Source of the DNA: Bacteroides sp.
GTDB lineage: Bacteria > Bacteroidota > Bacteroidia > Bacteroidales > Bacteroidaceae
Assembly: GCA_017472925.1 (NCBI GenBank)
Contig: JAFUNS010000008.1
Location: forward strand, 1 to 64,000
DNA: 64,000 nucleotides
Direction: 5' to 3'
The notes beneath the pieces were generated by a model. It was not told where the DNA came from and made no database searches. It was given only the letters and a program-made list of their open reading frames with translations. Below are positions 41,779 to 50,166 of the stretch, in pieces. How positions within the stretch are numbered: position 1 is the stretch's first letter; every line of letters begins with the position of its first letter. Made by a program: the position numbers and the translations under genes.

Positions 41779-42801
41779 TTATCGCATCAAGAACGAGAAA
41801 CGATTAACATTCTTCAATGCGATACCAGTACCCTTAGCCACACTCAACAACGGATCTTCCGCAATGTGGAAAGGTATATTGATCTTATCAGTCAAGCGCT
41901 TGTCCAATCCACGGAGCAAAGCACCGCCACCCGCCAAATAGATACCGTTTACAACAATATCGGCATACAATTCAGGAGGCGTATTTTCCAATGCACTCAA
42001 AATAGCTGTTTCAATCTTGGCAATACTCTTTTCCAAGCAATGAGCAATTTCCTGATAATTCACCGGCACTTCCATCGGAAGGGCTGTAATACGGTTAGGA
42101 CCACGCACAATGTAATCTTCAGGAGCATCATCGCCCAAATCAGTCAACGCAGCACCCACGTGAATTTTAATACGTTCGGCCATACGTTCACTGACTCTAA
42201 CGTTATGCTGACGGCTCATATATTCTTGAATATCGGCAGTCAAATCATCTCCCGCTATACGGATAGAGTTATTGGAAACAATACCACCTAATGAAATAAC
42301 GGCGATTTCTGTAGATCCTCCACCTATATCAACAATCATATTACCTTCAGGAGCCTCCACGTCAATACCAATACCTATAGCAGCAGCCATAGGCTCGAAT
42401 ATCAAGTACACATCGCGTCCACCTGCATGTTCAGCGCTATCGCGAACCGCACGAAGTTCCACTTCGGTACTTCCCGATGGTACCCCAATAACCATACGCA
42501 AAGACGGTGAGAAAAAACGGCTACCCATATTCACCTTCTTTATCAAGCCACGCATCATTTGTTCACAAGCGTTAAAGTCGGCAATCACTCCGTCTCGCAA
42601 CGGACGTACGGTACGAATATTGGGGTTTTCCTTCTCATACATCATCTTGGCACGTTCGCCCACCGCAATCATTTTATCGGTACGACGATCGAGTGCAACG
42701 ACCGATGGTTCATCCACCACAATGTTTCCATTGTTCAGAATGATGGTATTGGCAGTGCCAAGGTCCATCGCAATTTCTTTTGTAAACGAGAATAATCCCA
42801 T
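41779..42801 (-). CDS. mreB: Rod shape-determining actin homologue MreB
   Basis: 340 residues, standard length. Actin-fold ATP-binding motifs: phosphate 1 MDLGTANTIIL near the start, phosphate 2 IVDIGGGSTEIAVISLGG, and the adenosine region YLAGGGALLRGLDKRL. It polymerises under the inner membrane and guides the RodA/PBP2 machine. It follows purH after 80 bases, which contain another hairpin repeat. Confidence 0.97.
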   Translation of the reverse strand: MGLFSFTKEIAMDLGTANTIILNNGNIVVDEPSVVALDRRTDKMIAVGERAKMMYEKENPNIRTVRPLRDGVIADFNACEQMMRGLIKKVNMGSRFFSPSLRMVIGVPSGSTEVELRAVRDSAEHAGGRDVYLIFEPMAAAIGIGIDVEAPEGNMIVDIGGGSTEIAVISLGGIVSNNSIRIAGDDLTADIQEYMSRQHNVRVSERMAERIKIHVGAALTDLGDDAPEDYIVRGPNRITALPMEVPVNYQEIAHCLEKSIAKIETAILSALENTPPELYADIVVNGIYLAGGGALLRGLDKRLTDKINIPFHIAEDPLLSVAKGTGIALKNVNRFSFLMR

Positions 42802-42820
42802 ATTAGTTAATTAAGGAATG

Positions 42821-42878
42821 AAAATGAAGAATGAATTTCCAGAGGTATCTTCATTCATCATTATTCATTCTTCATTTT
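42821..42878. repeat. Hairpin repeat between purH and mreB
   Basis: AAAATGAAGAATGAAT and ATTCATTCTTCATTTT, 16-base perfect arms 26 bases apart; the loop contains TCATTCATCATT, more of the same motif. No T-run beyond what the arm provides. It may be a transcript-processing or REP-like element; nearly all of the purH-mreB gap is taken by it. Confidence 0.65.
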
Positions 42879-42881
42879 ATA

Positions 42882-44405
42882 TTAATGTTTAAAGTGACGA
42901 ATACCAGTAGTAACCATGGCCACACCATGTTCGTTACAATATTGGAATGTCAAATCATCTCTAACTGAACCACCCGGTTGGATAACAGCCTTGATACCTT
43001 CCTTATCAGCAATTTCCACACAATCTGGGAATGGGAAGAATGCATCACTGGCCATTACTGCACCATTTAAATCAAAGCCGAACGACTTAGCCTTTTCGAT
43101 AGCTTGCTTCAAAGCATCTACACGTGAAGTCTGACCTACACCGCTGGCCAACAATTGTTTGCCACGAGCCAATACAATAGCATTACTCTTGCTATTCTTC
43201 ACAATCTTGTTGGCAAACAACATATCTTCCACTTCTTGAGCGGTAGGAGCTTTTTCTGTAACAGTCTTCAAATCGGCTGCTGTTTCTGTATTAAGGTCCT
43301 TATCTTGTACCAATACACCATTCAAAGCCGAACGATATTGTACCTTAGGCAACTTCACATCCTTACGAACAAGGATAATGCGGTTCTTCTTCAAGCCCAA
43401 AATCTGAAGAGCATCTACATCATAATCAGGAGCGATAATCACTTCGAAGAACAAGTTGTTGATTTCTTCAGCTGTAGCCTTGTCTATAACTGCATTAGTG
43501 ATAAGCACACCACCGAAAGCTGAGACTGGGTCGCCTGCCAATGCATCTTTCCAAGCTTCTAGCAAAGTAGGACGAGAGGCCAAACCACAAGCATTGTTAT
43601 GCTTCAAGATAGCAAAGGTTATTTCATCAAACTCATCAATCAAATCAACGGCAGCATTAATATCAAGCAAGTTATTATAAGAGATTTCCTTACCATGGAT
43701 TTGGTCAAACATAGCATCCAAATCGCCATAGAAGAAACCTTTTTGATGTGGGTTTTCGCCATAACGAAGTTGCTTGCCACCTTCTACAGCCTGACGGAAT
43801 GCCGAGCCTTCACCACCATCAAAGTAGTTGAAGATAGCCGAATCGTAATGAGAAGAAACAGCAAATGCTTCCTTAGCGAACCAACGACGTTCTTCGCGAG
43901 ATGTTACCGCACCATGTTCCATCAACATGTCATAGAAGGGCTTGTATTGGGCCTGACTGGCAATGATAACTACATCATTGAAGTTCTTGGCAGCTGCACG
44001 GATAAGTGAAATACCACCTATATCAATCTTTTCGATAATGGCTTGTTCTTCTGCGCCACTAGCTACAGTAGCCTCGAATGGATACAAATCTACAATTACC
44101 AAATCAATTTCCGGTATTTCATATTTCTCAATTTGTTGGATATCTTGTTCAAGTTCTCTGCGGCAAAGGATACCACCGAAAACTTTTGGATGCAAAGTTT
44201 TTACACGACCTCCTAAAATGGAAGGATAAGAAGTAAGGTCTTCCACTGCCTGACAGGGATAACCCAATGATTCAATGAACTGTCTTGTTCCTCCGGTTGA
44301 CAAGAACTGTACTCCTTCTTCATGTAGTTTGGTAATAATTTCGTCCAAACCTTCCTTGTGATAAACCGATACTAACGCGGTTTTGATTCTTTTAGCCTCT
44401 GACAT
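42882..44405 (-). CDS. purH: Bifunctional AICAR transformylase/IMP cyclohydrolase
   Basis: 507 residues. Last two steps of purine synthesis, from AICAR to IMP. The N-terminal cyclohydrolase part (1-190) has the MGS-like fold (ALVSVYHKEGLDEI, STGGTRQFI, HPKVFGGIL); the C-terminal transformylase part includes LRYGENPHQ and KHNNACGLA with the catalytic Lys-His pair. Slightly shorter than the E. coli enzyme. It is upstream of mreB on the same strand; a shared transcript is possible. Confidence 0.96.
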   Translation of the reverse strand: MSEAKRIKTALVSVYHKEGLDEIITKLHEEGVQFLSTGGTRQFIESLGYPCQAVEDLTSYPSILGGRVKTLHPKVFGGILCRRELEQDIQQIEKYEIPEIDLVIVDLYPFEATVASGAEEQAIIEKIDIGGISLIRAAAKNFNDVVIIASQAQYKPFYDMLMEHGAVTSREERRWFAKEAFAVSSHYDSAIFNYFDGGEGSAFRQAVEGGKQLRYGENPHQKGFFYGDLDAMFDQIHGKEISYNNLLDINAAVDLIDEFDEITFAILKHNNACGLASRPTLLEAWKDALAGDPVSAFGGVLITNAVIDKATAEEINNLFFEVIIAPDYDVDALQILGLKKNRIILVRKDVKLPKVQYRSALNGVLVQDKDLNTETAADLKTVTEKAPTAQEVEDMLFANKIVKNSKSNAIVLARGKQLLASGVGQTSRVDALKQAIEKAKSFGFDLNGAVMASDAFFPFPDCVEIADKEGIKAVIQPGGSVRDDLTFQYCNEHGVAMVTTGIRHFKH

Positions 44406-44431
44406 TTTCTATAAATTAAGTATTTGGGGTA

Positions 44432-44439
44432 CAAAGGTA
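44432..44439 (-). promoter_or_regulatory. -7 box of purH
   Basis: On the minus strand TACCTTTG followed by TA, 27 bases before the start codon. -33 not clear. Confidence 0.55.
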
Positions 44440-44517
44440 TGAATTTTCCTTCATCTATCTTTCATATTAAATGCTAAAATATCATTCAAAAAAGAACTTT
44501 TGCCCGAAAATATATTT

Positions 44518-44545
44518 TGTAACACAAATGTAACATGTATGACAT
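44518..44545 (+). promoter_or_regulatory. Candidate Pho box (three 11-bp-spaced repeats)
   Basis: TGTAAC (44518), TGTAAC (44529) and TGACAT (44540) recur every 11 bp upstream of the phosphate transporter promoter, and a TGACAT/ATGTCA dyad overlaps the last. Tandem six-to-seven-base sites at 11-bp steps are how PhoB/PhoP-type response regulators bind. The promoter lacks a good -33 box, which suits activation. Confidence 0.5.
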
Positions 44546-44566
44546 GCTTTCATAATATGTCAGCCC

Positions 44567-44574
44567 TAACTTTG
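44567..44574 (+). promoter_or_regulatory. -7 box of the phosphate transporter gene
   Basis: TAACTTTG followed by CG, 35 bases before the start codon. Confidence 0.6.
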
Positions 44575-44608
44575 CGGACAAGAAATAGCAAAACAAGATT
44601 TATACATT

Positions 44609-46852
44609 ATGGAAACAATGTTTTTGGGAATAATCGTATTCCTTTTCCTTCTTGCCATTTTCGATTTGGTAGTGGGAGTCAGCAATGATGCTGTAAACTT
44701 TCTCAATTCGGCCGTAGGTTCTAAAGCGGCTTCTTTCAAAATGATTATGATCGTAGCAGCCGTAGGTATCTTCTTCGGTGCCACACTCAGCAACGGTATG
44801 ATGGAAATAGCCCGCCACGGCATTTTCCGTCCTGAACAATTCTATTTTCAGGAATTGATGTGCATCTTCCTGGCCGTTATGGTGACCGATGTGGTATTAC
44901 TTGACATTTTCAACACATTGGGTATGCCTACTTCTACTACCGTATCTATGGTATTCGAACTTTTAGGAGGTACATTTGTATTGGCTTTGATTAAAATTGC
45001 TGCCGACGAAACAGGCTTGCTGGGATTCGACGATTTATTGAATACAGAAAAGGCTTTGTCGGTCATCCTGGGTATCTTCCTTTCTGTAGCCATCGCCTTC
45101 TTCTTTGGGACTTTAGTGCAATACATATCACGTCTTATTTTTACCTTTAATTATACCGGTCGTCTGAAATATACTATTGGTCTATTTGGAGGTGTTGCTG
45201 CTACAGCTATCATTTACTTTATGCTCATCAAAGGCTTGAAGGATTCTTCGTTTATGACTTCCGAAAACAAGGCATGGGTACAAGAAAACACGATGATGCT
45301 CATTAGTACATGTTTTGTGTTCTTTACCATCTTGATGCAGATTCTGCACTGGTGCAAAGTAAATGTATTCAAAGTTGTTGTACTGATGGGTACATTTGCA
45401 TTGGCTACCGCCTTTGCCGGCAACGACTTGGTCAACTTTATCGGTGTACCTTTGGCCAGCCTTTCGGCTTTTCAAGATTATGCAGCCAATGGCGCAGGAG
45501 ATCCTATGGGCTTATTGATGACTTCATTGAATGGACCTGCCAAGACACCATTCATCTACCTGCTCATTGCCGGTATCATTATGGTTGTTGCTTTGTTTAC
45601 TTCAAAGAAAGCACACAATGTCATCAAGACATCAGTCGACTTGTCTCGTCAAGATGAGGGGGAAGAAATGTTCGGTTCATCGGCCGTAGCACGTAGCATT
45701 GTACGTTCTACCATGACCGCCTCACAAAACATTGCAAAGGTTATCCCTAATAGTGTAAAAGTATGGGCCGACAAGCGCTTCTGTAAGGATGTGATGGTAA
45801 TGGAAAATGGTGCGGCATTCGACTTGGTACGTGCTTCAGTGAACTTGGTATTGGCCGGTTTGCTCATTGCTCTCGGAACATCGTTGAAGTTGCCTTTGTC
45901 AACCACCTACGTAACCTTTATGGTGGCTATGGGTACTTCACTAGCCGACCGCGCATGGGGACGTGAGACTGCTGTTTATCGTATAACCGGTGTACTTTCG
46001 GTTATTGGTGGTTGGTTTATCACTGCAGGTGCAGCCTTTACTATCTGTTTCATTGTTACATTAATCATGTATTACGGTGGCTTCATCGCCATGTTTGCCA
46101 TGATTGGTTTGGCCGTATTCCTGCTCATCCGCAGCGACCGCATGTACAGCAAGAAGAAGAATGCCGAAAAGGCTGCCGATGAATTGTTCAAGCGACTCAT
46201 GGCCAGCCGCGACATGAATGAACGCTGGACTTTGCTCCGCCAGCATGTGACCAACAGTTCTGCCGACATGATGCAGTTTGTCATGGATGCTTATAACGAT
46301 ATCATCGATGGATTTATTCACGAAGATTTGAAGAAGCTTCGCAAAGTCATGAACAAGACCAATCAGGAAAAACAAGATTTGAAGAAGACCCGTCGCAAAC
46401 AAATCTTAGGACTCCGTCGCATAGACAAGTTCCTGGCTATTGAAAAGAATACATGGTACCATTTGGGAAGCAACAGTTGTGAACAGATGCTCTACTGTTT
46501 GAAGCGTATCAGTGAGCCTTGTAAAGAACACGTAGACAACAACTTCAAGCCATTGTCCGAACGTGCTCGTAAGGAAATCGCCCCAATTTGCGAGGAAATG
46601 GTATCGCTCATGACGCAAGCCCGCGAAGAAATGATTAACGGAAACTACGATAAGACTGACACTATTCTTAAGGAAGGCGATGCTTTGAAGAACAAGATTT
46701 CGGCACTCCGCAAACAACAGATGAACCGTATCCACGACGAGAATGTAAACGTAAAGACCGCAATGGTTTACCTCAACGTATTACAAGAGTCACAGGAATT
46801 GGTCAGCGTATGGAGACACTTGCTCCGTGCCAGCCGAATGTTTCAGGCATAA
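44609..46852 (+). CDS. PiT-family inorganic phosphate transporter with PhoU-like tail
   Basis: 747 residues. The membrane part (about 1-500) has the duplicated PiT signature: VGVSNDAVNFLNSAVGS near the start and FAGNDLVNFIGVPLAS around residue 275, plus GTSLKLPLSTTYVTFMVAMGTSLADRAWGRE. It is a low-affinity phosphate:cation symporter of the inner membrane. Residues about 510-747 form a long helical cytoplasmic region like PhoU (LFKRLMASRDMNERWTLLRQHV...), a fusion common in Bacteroidetes in place of a separate PhoU/Pit regulator. The promoter carries a possible Pho box. A terminator follows. Confidence 0.9.
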   Translation: METMFLGIIVFLFLLAIFDLVVGVSNDAVNFLNSAVGSKAASFKMIMIVAAVGIFFGATLSNGMMEIARHGIFRPEQFYFQELMCIFLAVMVTDVVLLDIFNTLGMPTSTTVSMVFELLGGTFVLALIKIAADETGLLGFDDLLNTEKALSVILGIFLSVAIAFFFGTLVQYISRLIFTFNYTGRLKYTIGLFGGVAATAIIYFMLIKGLKDSSFMTSENKAWVQENTMMLISTCFVFFTILMQILHWCKVNVFKVVVLMGTFALATAFAGNDLVNFIGVPLASLSAFQDYAANGAGDPMGLLMTSLNGPAKTPFIYLLIAGIIMVVALFTSKKAHNVIKTSVDLSRQDEGEEMFGSSAVARSIVRSTMTASQNIAKVIPNSVKVWADKRFCKDVMVMENGAAFDLVRASVNLVLAGLLIALGTSLKLPLSTTYVTFMVAMGTSLADRAWGRETAVYRITGVLSVIGGWFITAGAAFTICFIVTLIMYYGGFIAMFAMIGLAVFLLIRSDRMYSKKKNAEKAADELFKRLMASRDMNERWTLLRQHVTNSSADMMQFVMDAYNDIIDGFIHEDLKKLRKVMNKTNQEKQDLKKTRRKQILGLRRIDKFLAIEKNTWYHLGSNSCEQMLYCLKRISEPCKEHVDNNFKPLSERARKEIAPICEEMVSLMTQAREEMINGNYDKTDTILKEGDALKNKISALRKQQMNRIHDENVNVKTAMVYLNVLQESQELVSVWRHLLRASRMFQA

Positions 46853-46878
46853 TTTCTAAATAAAAGAGGAATTACACA

Positions 46879-46918
46879 ACGAGAGTAGTCTCATCCAACG
46901 GTGAGACTACTCTCGTCT
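46879..46918 (+). terminator. Hairpin after the phosphate transporter, with further copies
   Basis: ACGAGAGTAGTCTCA pairs perfectly with TGAGACTACTCTCGT. A third copy of the motif, TGAGAGTAGTCTCA (46946-46959), lies just after. The T-run is poor, so the stem may be a repeat element rather than a terminator alone. The 200 bases 46853-47052 contain nothing else. Confidence 0.55.
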
Positions 46919-46966
46919 ATTTACGCACCTTCTCACGTTACCTCATGAGAGTAGTCTCACCCATTC

Positions 46967-46982
46967 ATGAGAGTACAAGCAT
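46967..46982 (+). repeat. 16-bp direct repeat flanking the propeller gene (left)
   Basis: ATGAGAGTACAAGCAT, found again at 48258-48273 on the other side of the beta-propeller lipoprotein gene in the same orientation. It also shares its first half with the GAGAGTAGTCTCA repeats beside it. Confidence 0.6.
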
Positions 46983-47052
46983 ACCCAACGTTTCGCTTTC
47001 AATCACGTCATTTTGTATCGTCAGCATAAAAACGAGGTATACAAGATTTACA

Positions 47053-48090
47053 TTACAACTCAAATATAGAGATAGAAGGTTCTCCTTTTATATTTATACC
47101 ATACAAAAGTTTTCTTTCTTCATCAACAGCTATAGACCCTATATGCTCTTTAATCTGGTAGCCTTTTATGAATTCCCCTTTAAGATTAAATGCCTGTACG
47201 TAGCTTAATGCTACACGATTCCGCTCGTTACTTCCCCAATATAAAGCATAAAAGCCCGATTCCGTTGAACAAATATCTATGTATGTATCAAGTGTATTCC
47301 CATTTCTCCGCATACTGACACCATGGTTCCCCTCCTTTAGGTCTACTTGAGGATTAAACGTAAAGTATTCTTTAATCAATGAAACATTTCCATCATCAAT
47401 TTTATAAAAAGAAAGCATATCCGACATATAGCCGGCAGCAGCCATCACTTGTCCTGATTCATTATAGGCCATAGAACACTGGGTAATCAAAGTCATACTC
47501 ATAGGGTTATCTTTTGAAGCCACCGGTAATTCTCCCGGATATTTTCCGAACCTTGTCAAGACATTACCATCTACCGACAACAAAGAAAACATATTATAGT
47601 CTTGCTTCATATCATTAGCTACATAATATGCACCACATGGGATAACTTGTCCTGCATATATCGGTAACTTGTCTACTTGAACAGGTTCATTGAATTTTTC
47701 GGCAGACACATCTTTCCAATCATACTTAAAAACCTCACCGGTTTGAACTTCTACAATTTTGACTATGCTTCCTCCATCTTCAGAATAGAAACGAATAGGC
47801 GGCAGAAACTCAAAAGGTCCATCACCTTGATTAACATTATGTTTGCTCGTTCTCCAATCAGGTGAAACCCACGATAAAAGTTTCTTGTCATAACGGTCTG
47901 AAAGAACCAGCCAATTATTCATTACTCGGATGGTACTTGGCCGCCCAAGGAATATAGTATCGCCAATAACATCACTTTTTTCCAAGACTTGATAGTTTTC
48001 AAAGTCTGATATATCAGCAGGCATTAACTGCTTCTTGCATGACGACAAGACAGGAAGTAATAAAAATAAAAATTGCAGTACTTTCTTCAT
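47053..48090 (-). CDS. Six-bladed beta-propeller lipoprotein (BF3164/TolB-like)
   Basis: 345 residues, lipobox LSSC (Cys 18). The body is built of repeated four-strand units with the pattern of the TolB-like 6-bladed propeller families widespread in Bacteroides (WLVLSDRYDKKLLSWVS, GDGPFEFLPP, VLTRFGKYPGELP, MAAAGYMSD, IDICSTESGFYALYWGSNE). Ligand or partner unknown. It follows the TPR regulator gene on the same strand, 190 bases away, and has its own -7 box. Confidence 0.75.
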   Translation of the reverse strand: MKKVLQFLFLLLPVLSSCKKQLMPADISDFENYQVLEKSDVIGDTIFLGRPSTIRVMNNWLVLSDRYDKKLLSWVSPDWRTSKHNVNQGDGPFEFLPPIRFYSEDGGSIVKIVEVQTGEVFKYDWKDVSAEKFNEPVQVDKLPIYAGQVIPCGAYYVANDMKQDYNMFSLLSVDGNVLTRFGKYPGELPVASKDNPMSMTLITQCSMAYNESGQVMAAAGYMSDMLSFYKIDDGNVSLIKEYFTFNPQVDLKEGNHGVSMRRNGNTLDTYIDICSTESGFYALYWGSNERNRVALSYVQAFNLKGEFIKGYQIKEHIGSIAVDEERKLLYGINIKGEPSISIFEL

Positions 48091-48111
48091 AACTTTAACG
48101 TTTTAAGTAAA

Positions 48112-48119
48112 CAAAAGTA
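48112..48119 (-). promoter_or_regulatory. -7 box of the propeller gene
   Basis: TACTTTTG on the minus strand followed by TT, 22 bases before the start codon. Confidence 0.5.
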
Positions 48120-48257
48120 TATTAATCTTCATGCATTTTCCAGATTTTCAGTAAAAATACAACATTATTTCACAATCAGCCAACTTATATCGGGTTATCA
48201 TTTAGGAATATCCACCTATTTTTCATTAATGGTATCGCACCAAACAAGCGTAAACAA

Positions 48258-48273
48258 ATGAGAGTACAAGCAT
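48258..48273 (+). repeat. 16-bp direct repeat flanking the propeller gene (right)
   Basis: Second copy of ATGAGAGTACAAGCAT (first at 46967). It lies eight bases past the end of the TPR regulator gene. Confidence 0.6.
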
Positions 48274-48280
48274 TTCTTCC

Positions 48281-49924
48281 TCAAGATAGGAACTCAACGA
48301 TATCTCCTTTTTCTTCCAATTGGAGTTTTTGGCGGACTACCGTCTTCCGTTGGTAAACGGTACGTACACTCTGTTGGGTTACAATACTAATCTCTTTGGT
48401 AGAGAAGTTGGCTCGGAGCAAACAACAGAGTTGGATTTCCTTTTCGTTCAGACATTCTCCATAATGATTTCGAACGTGAGTATAAAATCCGTCATATATG
48501 TAATCAATGGTTTGATACAAATCACCCCAATTCAGTAAAGCATCTACTTCCACTTCTTTATTAGCAATCTCGGACATGCGCTTGATAAGTTCCTGATTGG
48601 CGGTAGTGGGATTGGAAGCCGCCATACGGATAACGCCCAACTGTTGCAACATCACTTTTTTAAAGAAACGATCATCCCTCCGCTCTGTTTCTTGTTGAGA
48701 TTCGGACACAAGTTTTCGTAGGGCTTCTAACTCTTCTTCTTTTTCCTCCACCAAACGTTTCTTTCTTCTATTATATAAGAATAAGATTACAACAACAGCT
48801 ACCAATGCAAATATGACATACATAGTTGTAATCTGAGTACGCTGTCGCTCGATGGTCAAGTTCATATTATATTCTTTCAACAAACGGTTAGCTTCTTCTT
48901 TGGCTTGTGTTGTTAAATGAGCAAATTCTTCATTCCATTGTAAATTATTGAATAATTCTGCACATTCCAACATATTGAAATTCCGATTACAAGCATAATC
49001 AAGTACACTACGGACCAGTTGCACAATACTAACAAATGCAATACTATTCTTCATTTCATTGGTTGCCGAGCTATTGTAAAGAGCCATATACCGTTTTGCC
49101 TTATCAAGTTCTCCCTGAAGCAAGTAACATCTTGAAAGATTTAGATAGGCCCACGCTACTTTCATTTCATTCTTTCCCTTAAAATAGGCAACGATTTGAT
49201 TCAACAAGTCAATAGCCTTCTCATGATTTCCATAAGCGCTCAATATATTCGCATAATTGTTCAATGTCTGGCTATGATATATCAATGTATCGTTGGCAGT
49301 TTTCATATAACGCGGGATAGCCTCTTCAAAAGCAAGCCGAACACTTGCCGTATCATTTCTAAAATAAGATGTCGCTGCATAATTGTTCCAATATTCAAAC
49401 AATTTTGAAGGTCTGTTCTCATACGTAATCAATTGTTTCAGATTATGATGCATAGATTCATAATCCTTGTCATAACCATCCAAGACAAACTTCAAATTCA
49501 AAATTTCGATTACAGACATCGTATCCTTTTCGCTTTCAAACCTCTTCTGCGCATCTTTCAATATGCTTCTTGCTTTTTCTTTCTTGTCAGTCCACCAATG
49601 ATATTGCGCCACCAAAAGTGCAGCTTGTTTATAACGGTTACTCTCTCTTGTTTCCAACAACCGATAATAATCATAAGCATCAACCAGCAAACTATCTTCA
49701 GTCAGCGCTTGATTCTTGTTGGCATGAGCCTGACCAATAACCAATGCATACCTTGCCTTCCACGGATTCTCCAATTCTTCGGGTTGCCAGATGCCACGGA
49801 CTACCGTCAATGCACTATCGCTTTTCCCCTCGTGAAGCAGATGTTCAGCATCCATTATCATGGAGTGATAAGAAGGTGTACATCCTATCAACAACAAAGC
49901 CAATATCCCTAATATATTCTTCAT
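48281..49924 (-). CDS. Membrane-anchored TPR regulator with LuxR-like HTH
   Basis: 547 residues. Lipobox-like IGC at residues 13-15, then TPR repeats over about 20-340 (NNYANILSAYGNHEKAIDLLNQ, AWAYLNLSRCYLLQGELDKAKRYM), one membrane helix at about 369-387 (YVIFALVAVVVILFLYN), a coiled coil (about 388-420) and a C-terminal part ending in a LuxR-like HTH (LNEKEIQLCCLLRANFSTKEISIVTQQSVRTVYQRKTVVRQKL). The TPR part would lie outside and the DNA-binding part inside, the plan of many Bacteroides membrane-bound regulators. It is divergent from a TonB-dependent receptor gene and upstream of the propeller gene, its likely targets (inference). Confidence 0.78.
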   Translation of the reverse strand: MKNILGILALLLIGCTPSYHSMIMDAEHLLHEGKSDSALTVVRGIWQPEELENPWKARYALVIGQAHANKNQALTEDSLLVDAYDYYRLLETRESNRYKQAALLVAQYHWWTDKKEKARSILKDAQKRFESEKDTMSVIEILNLKFVLDGYDKDYESMHHNLKQLITYENRPSKLFEYWNNYAATSYFRNDTASVRLAFEEAIPRYMKTANDTLIYHSQTLNNYANILSAYGNHEKAIDLLNQIVAYFKGKNEMKVAWAYLNLSRCYLLQGELDKAKRYMALYNSSATNEMKNSIAFVSIVQLVRSVLDYACNRNFNMLECAELFNNLQWNEEFAHLTTQAKEEANRLLKEYNMNLTIERQRTQITTMYVIFALVAVVVILFLYNRRKKRLVEEKEEELEALRKLVSESQQETERRDDRFFKKVMLQQLGVIRMAASNPTTANQELIKRMSEIANKEVEVDALLNWGDLYQTIDYIYDGFYTHVRNHYGECLNEKEIQLCCLLRANFSTKEISIVTQQSVRTVYQRKTVVRQKLQLEEKGDIVEFLS

Positions 49925-49943
49925 GTATCAATCAATTTTCACA

Positions 49944-49951
49944 CAAAAATA
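49944..49951 (-). promoter_or_regulatory. -7 box of the TPR regulator gene
   Basis: TATTTTTG on the minus strand, followed by TG, 20 bases before the start codon. -33 not clear. Confidence 0.45.
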
Positions 49952-50113
49952 ATCGTTTTTTATCTTCATTGAGTATAATATAAAGAGAAAAAAGGAATAT
50001 ATAAACTTTTTCAATTTTAGAACAATATAACAAGTTACAAACCAACCACTTACAAACGCCCATTGCAGTTTAAATAGTCATATATATAAATCCCTTTTTC
50101 AAAGGATTCAACC

Positions 50114-50121
50114 TACCTTTG
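50114..50121 (+). promoter_or_regulatory. -7 box of the TonB-dependent receptor gene
   Basis: TACCTTTG followed by CA, 46 bases before the start codon. The 242 bases between the divergent genes hold both promoters and nothing else seen. Confidence 0.6.
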
Positions 50122-50166
50122 CAACCATAAGAAAGCAAAATCACGTCTAAAAAAGAAAATAATTTT

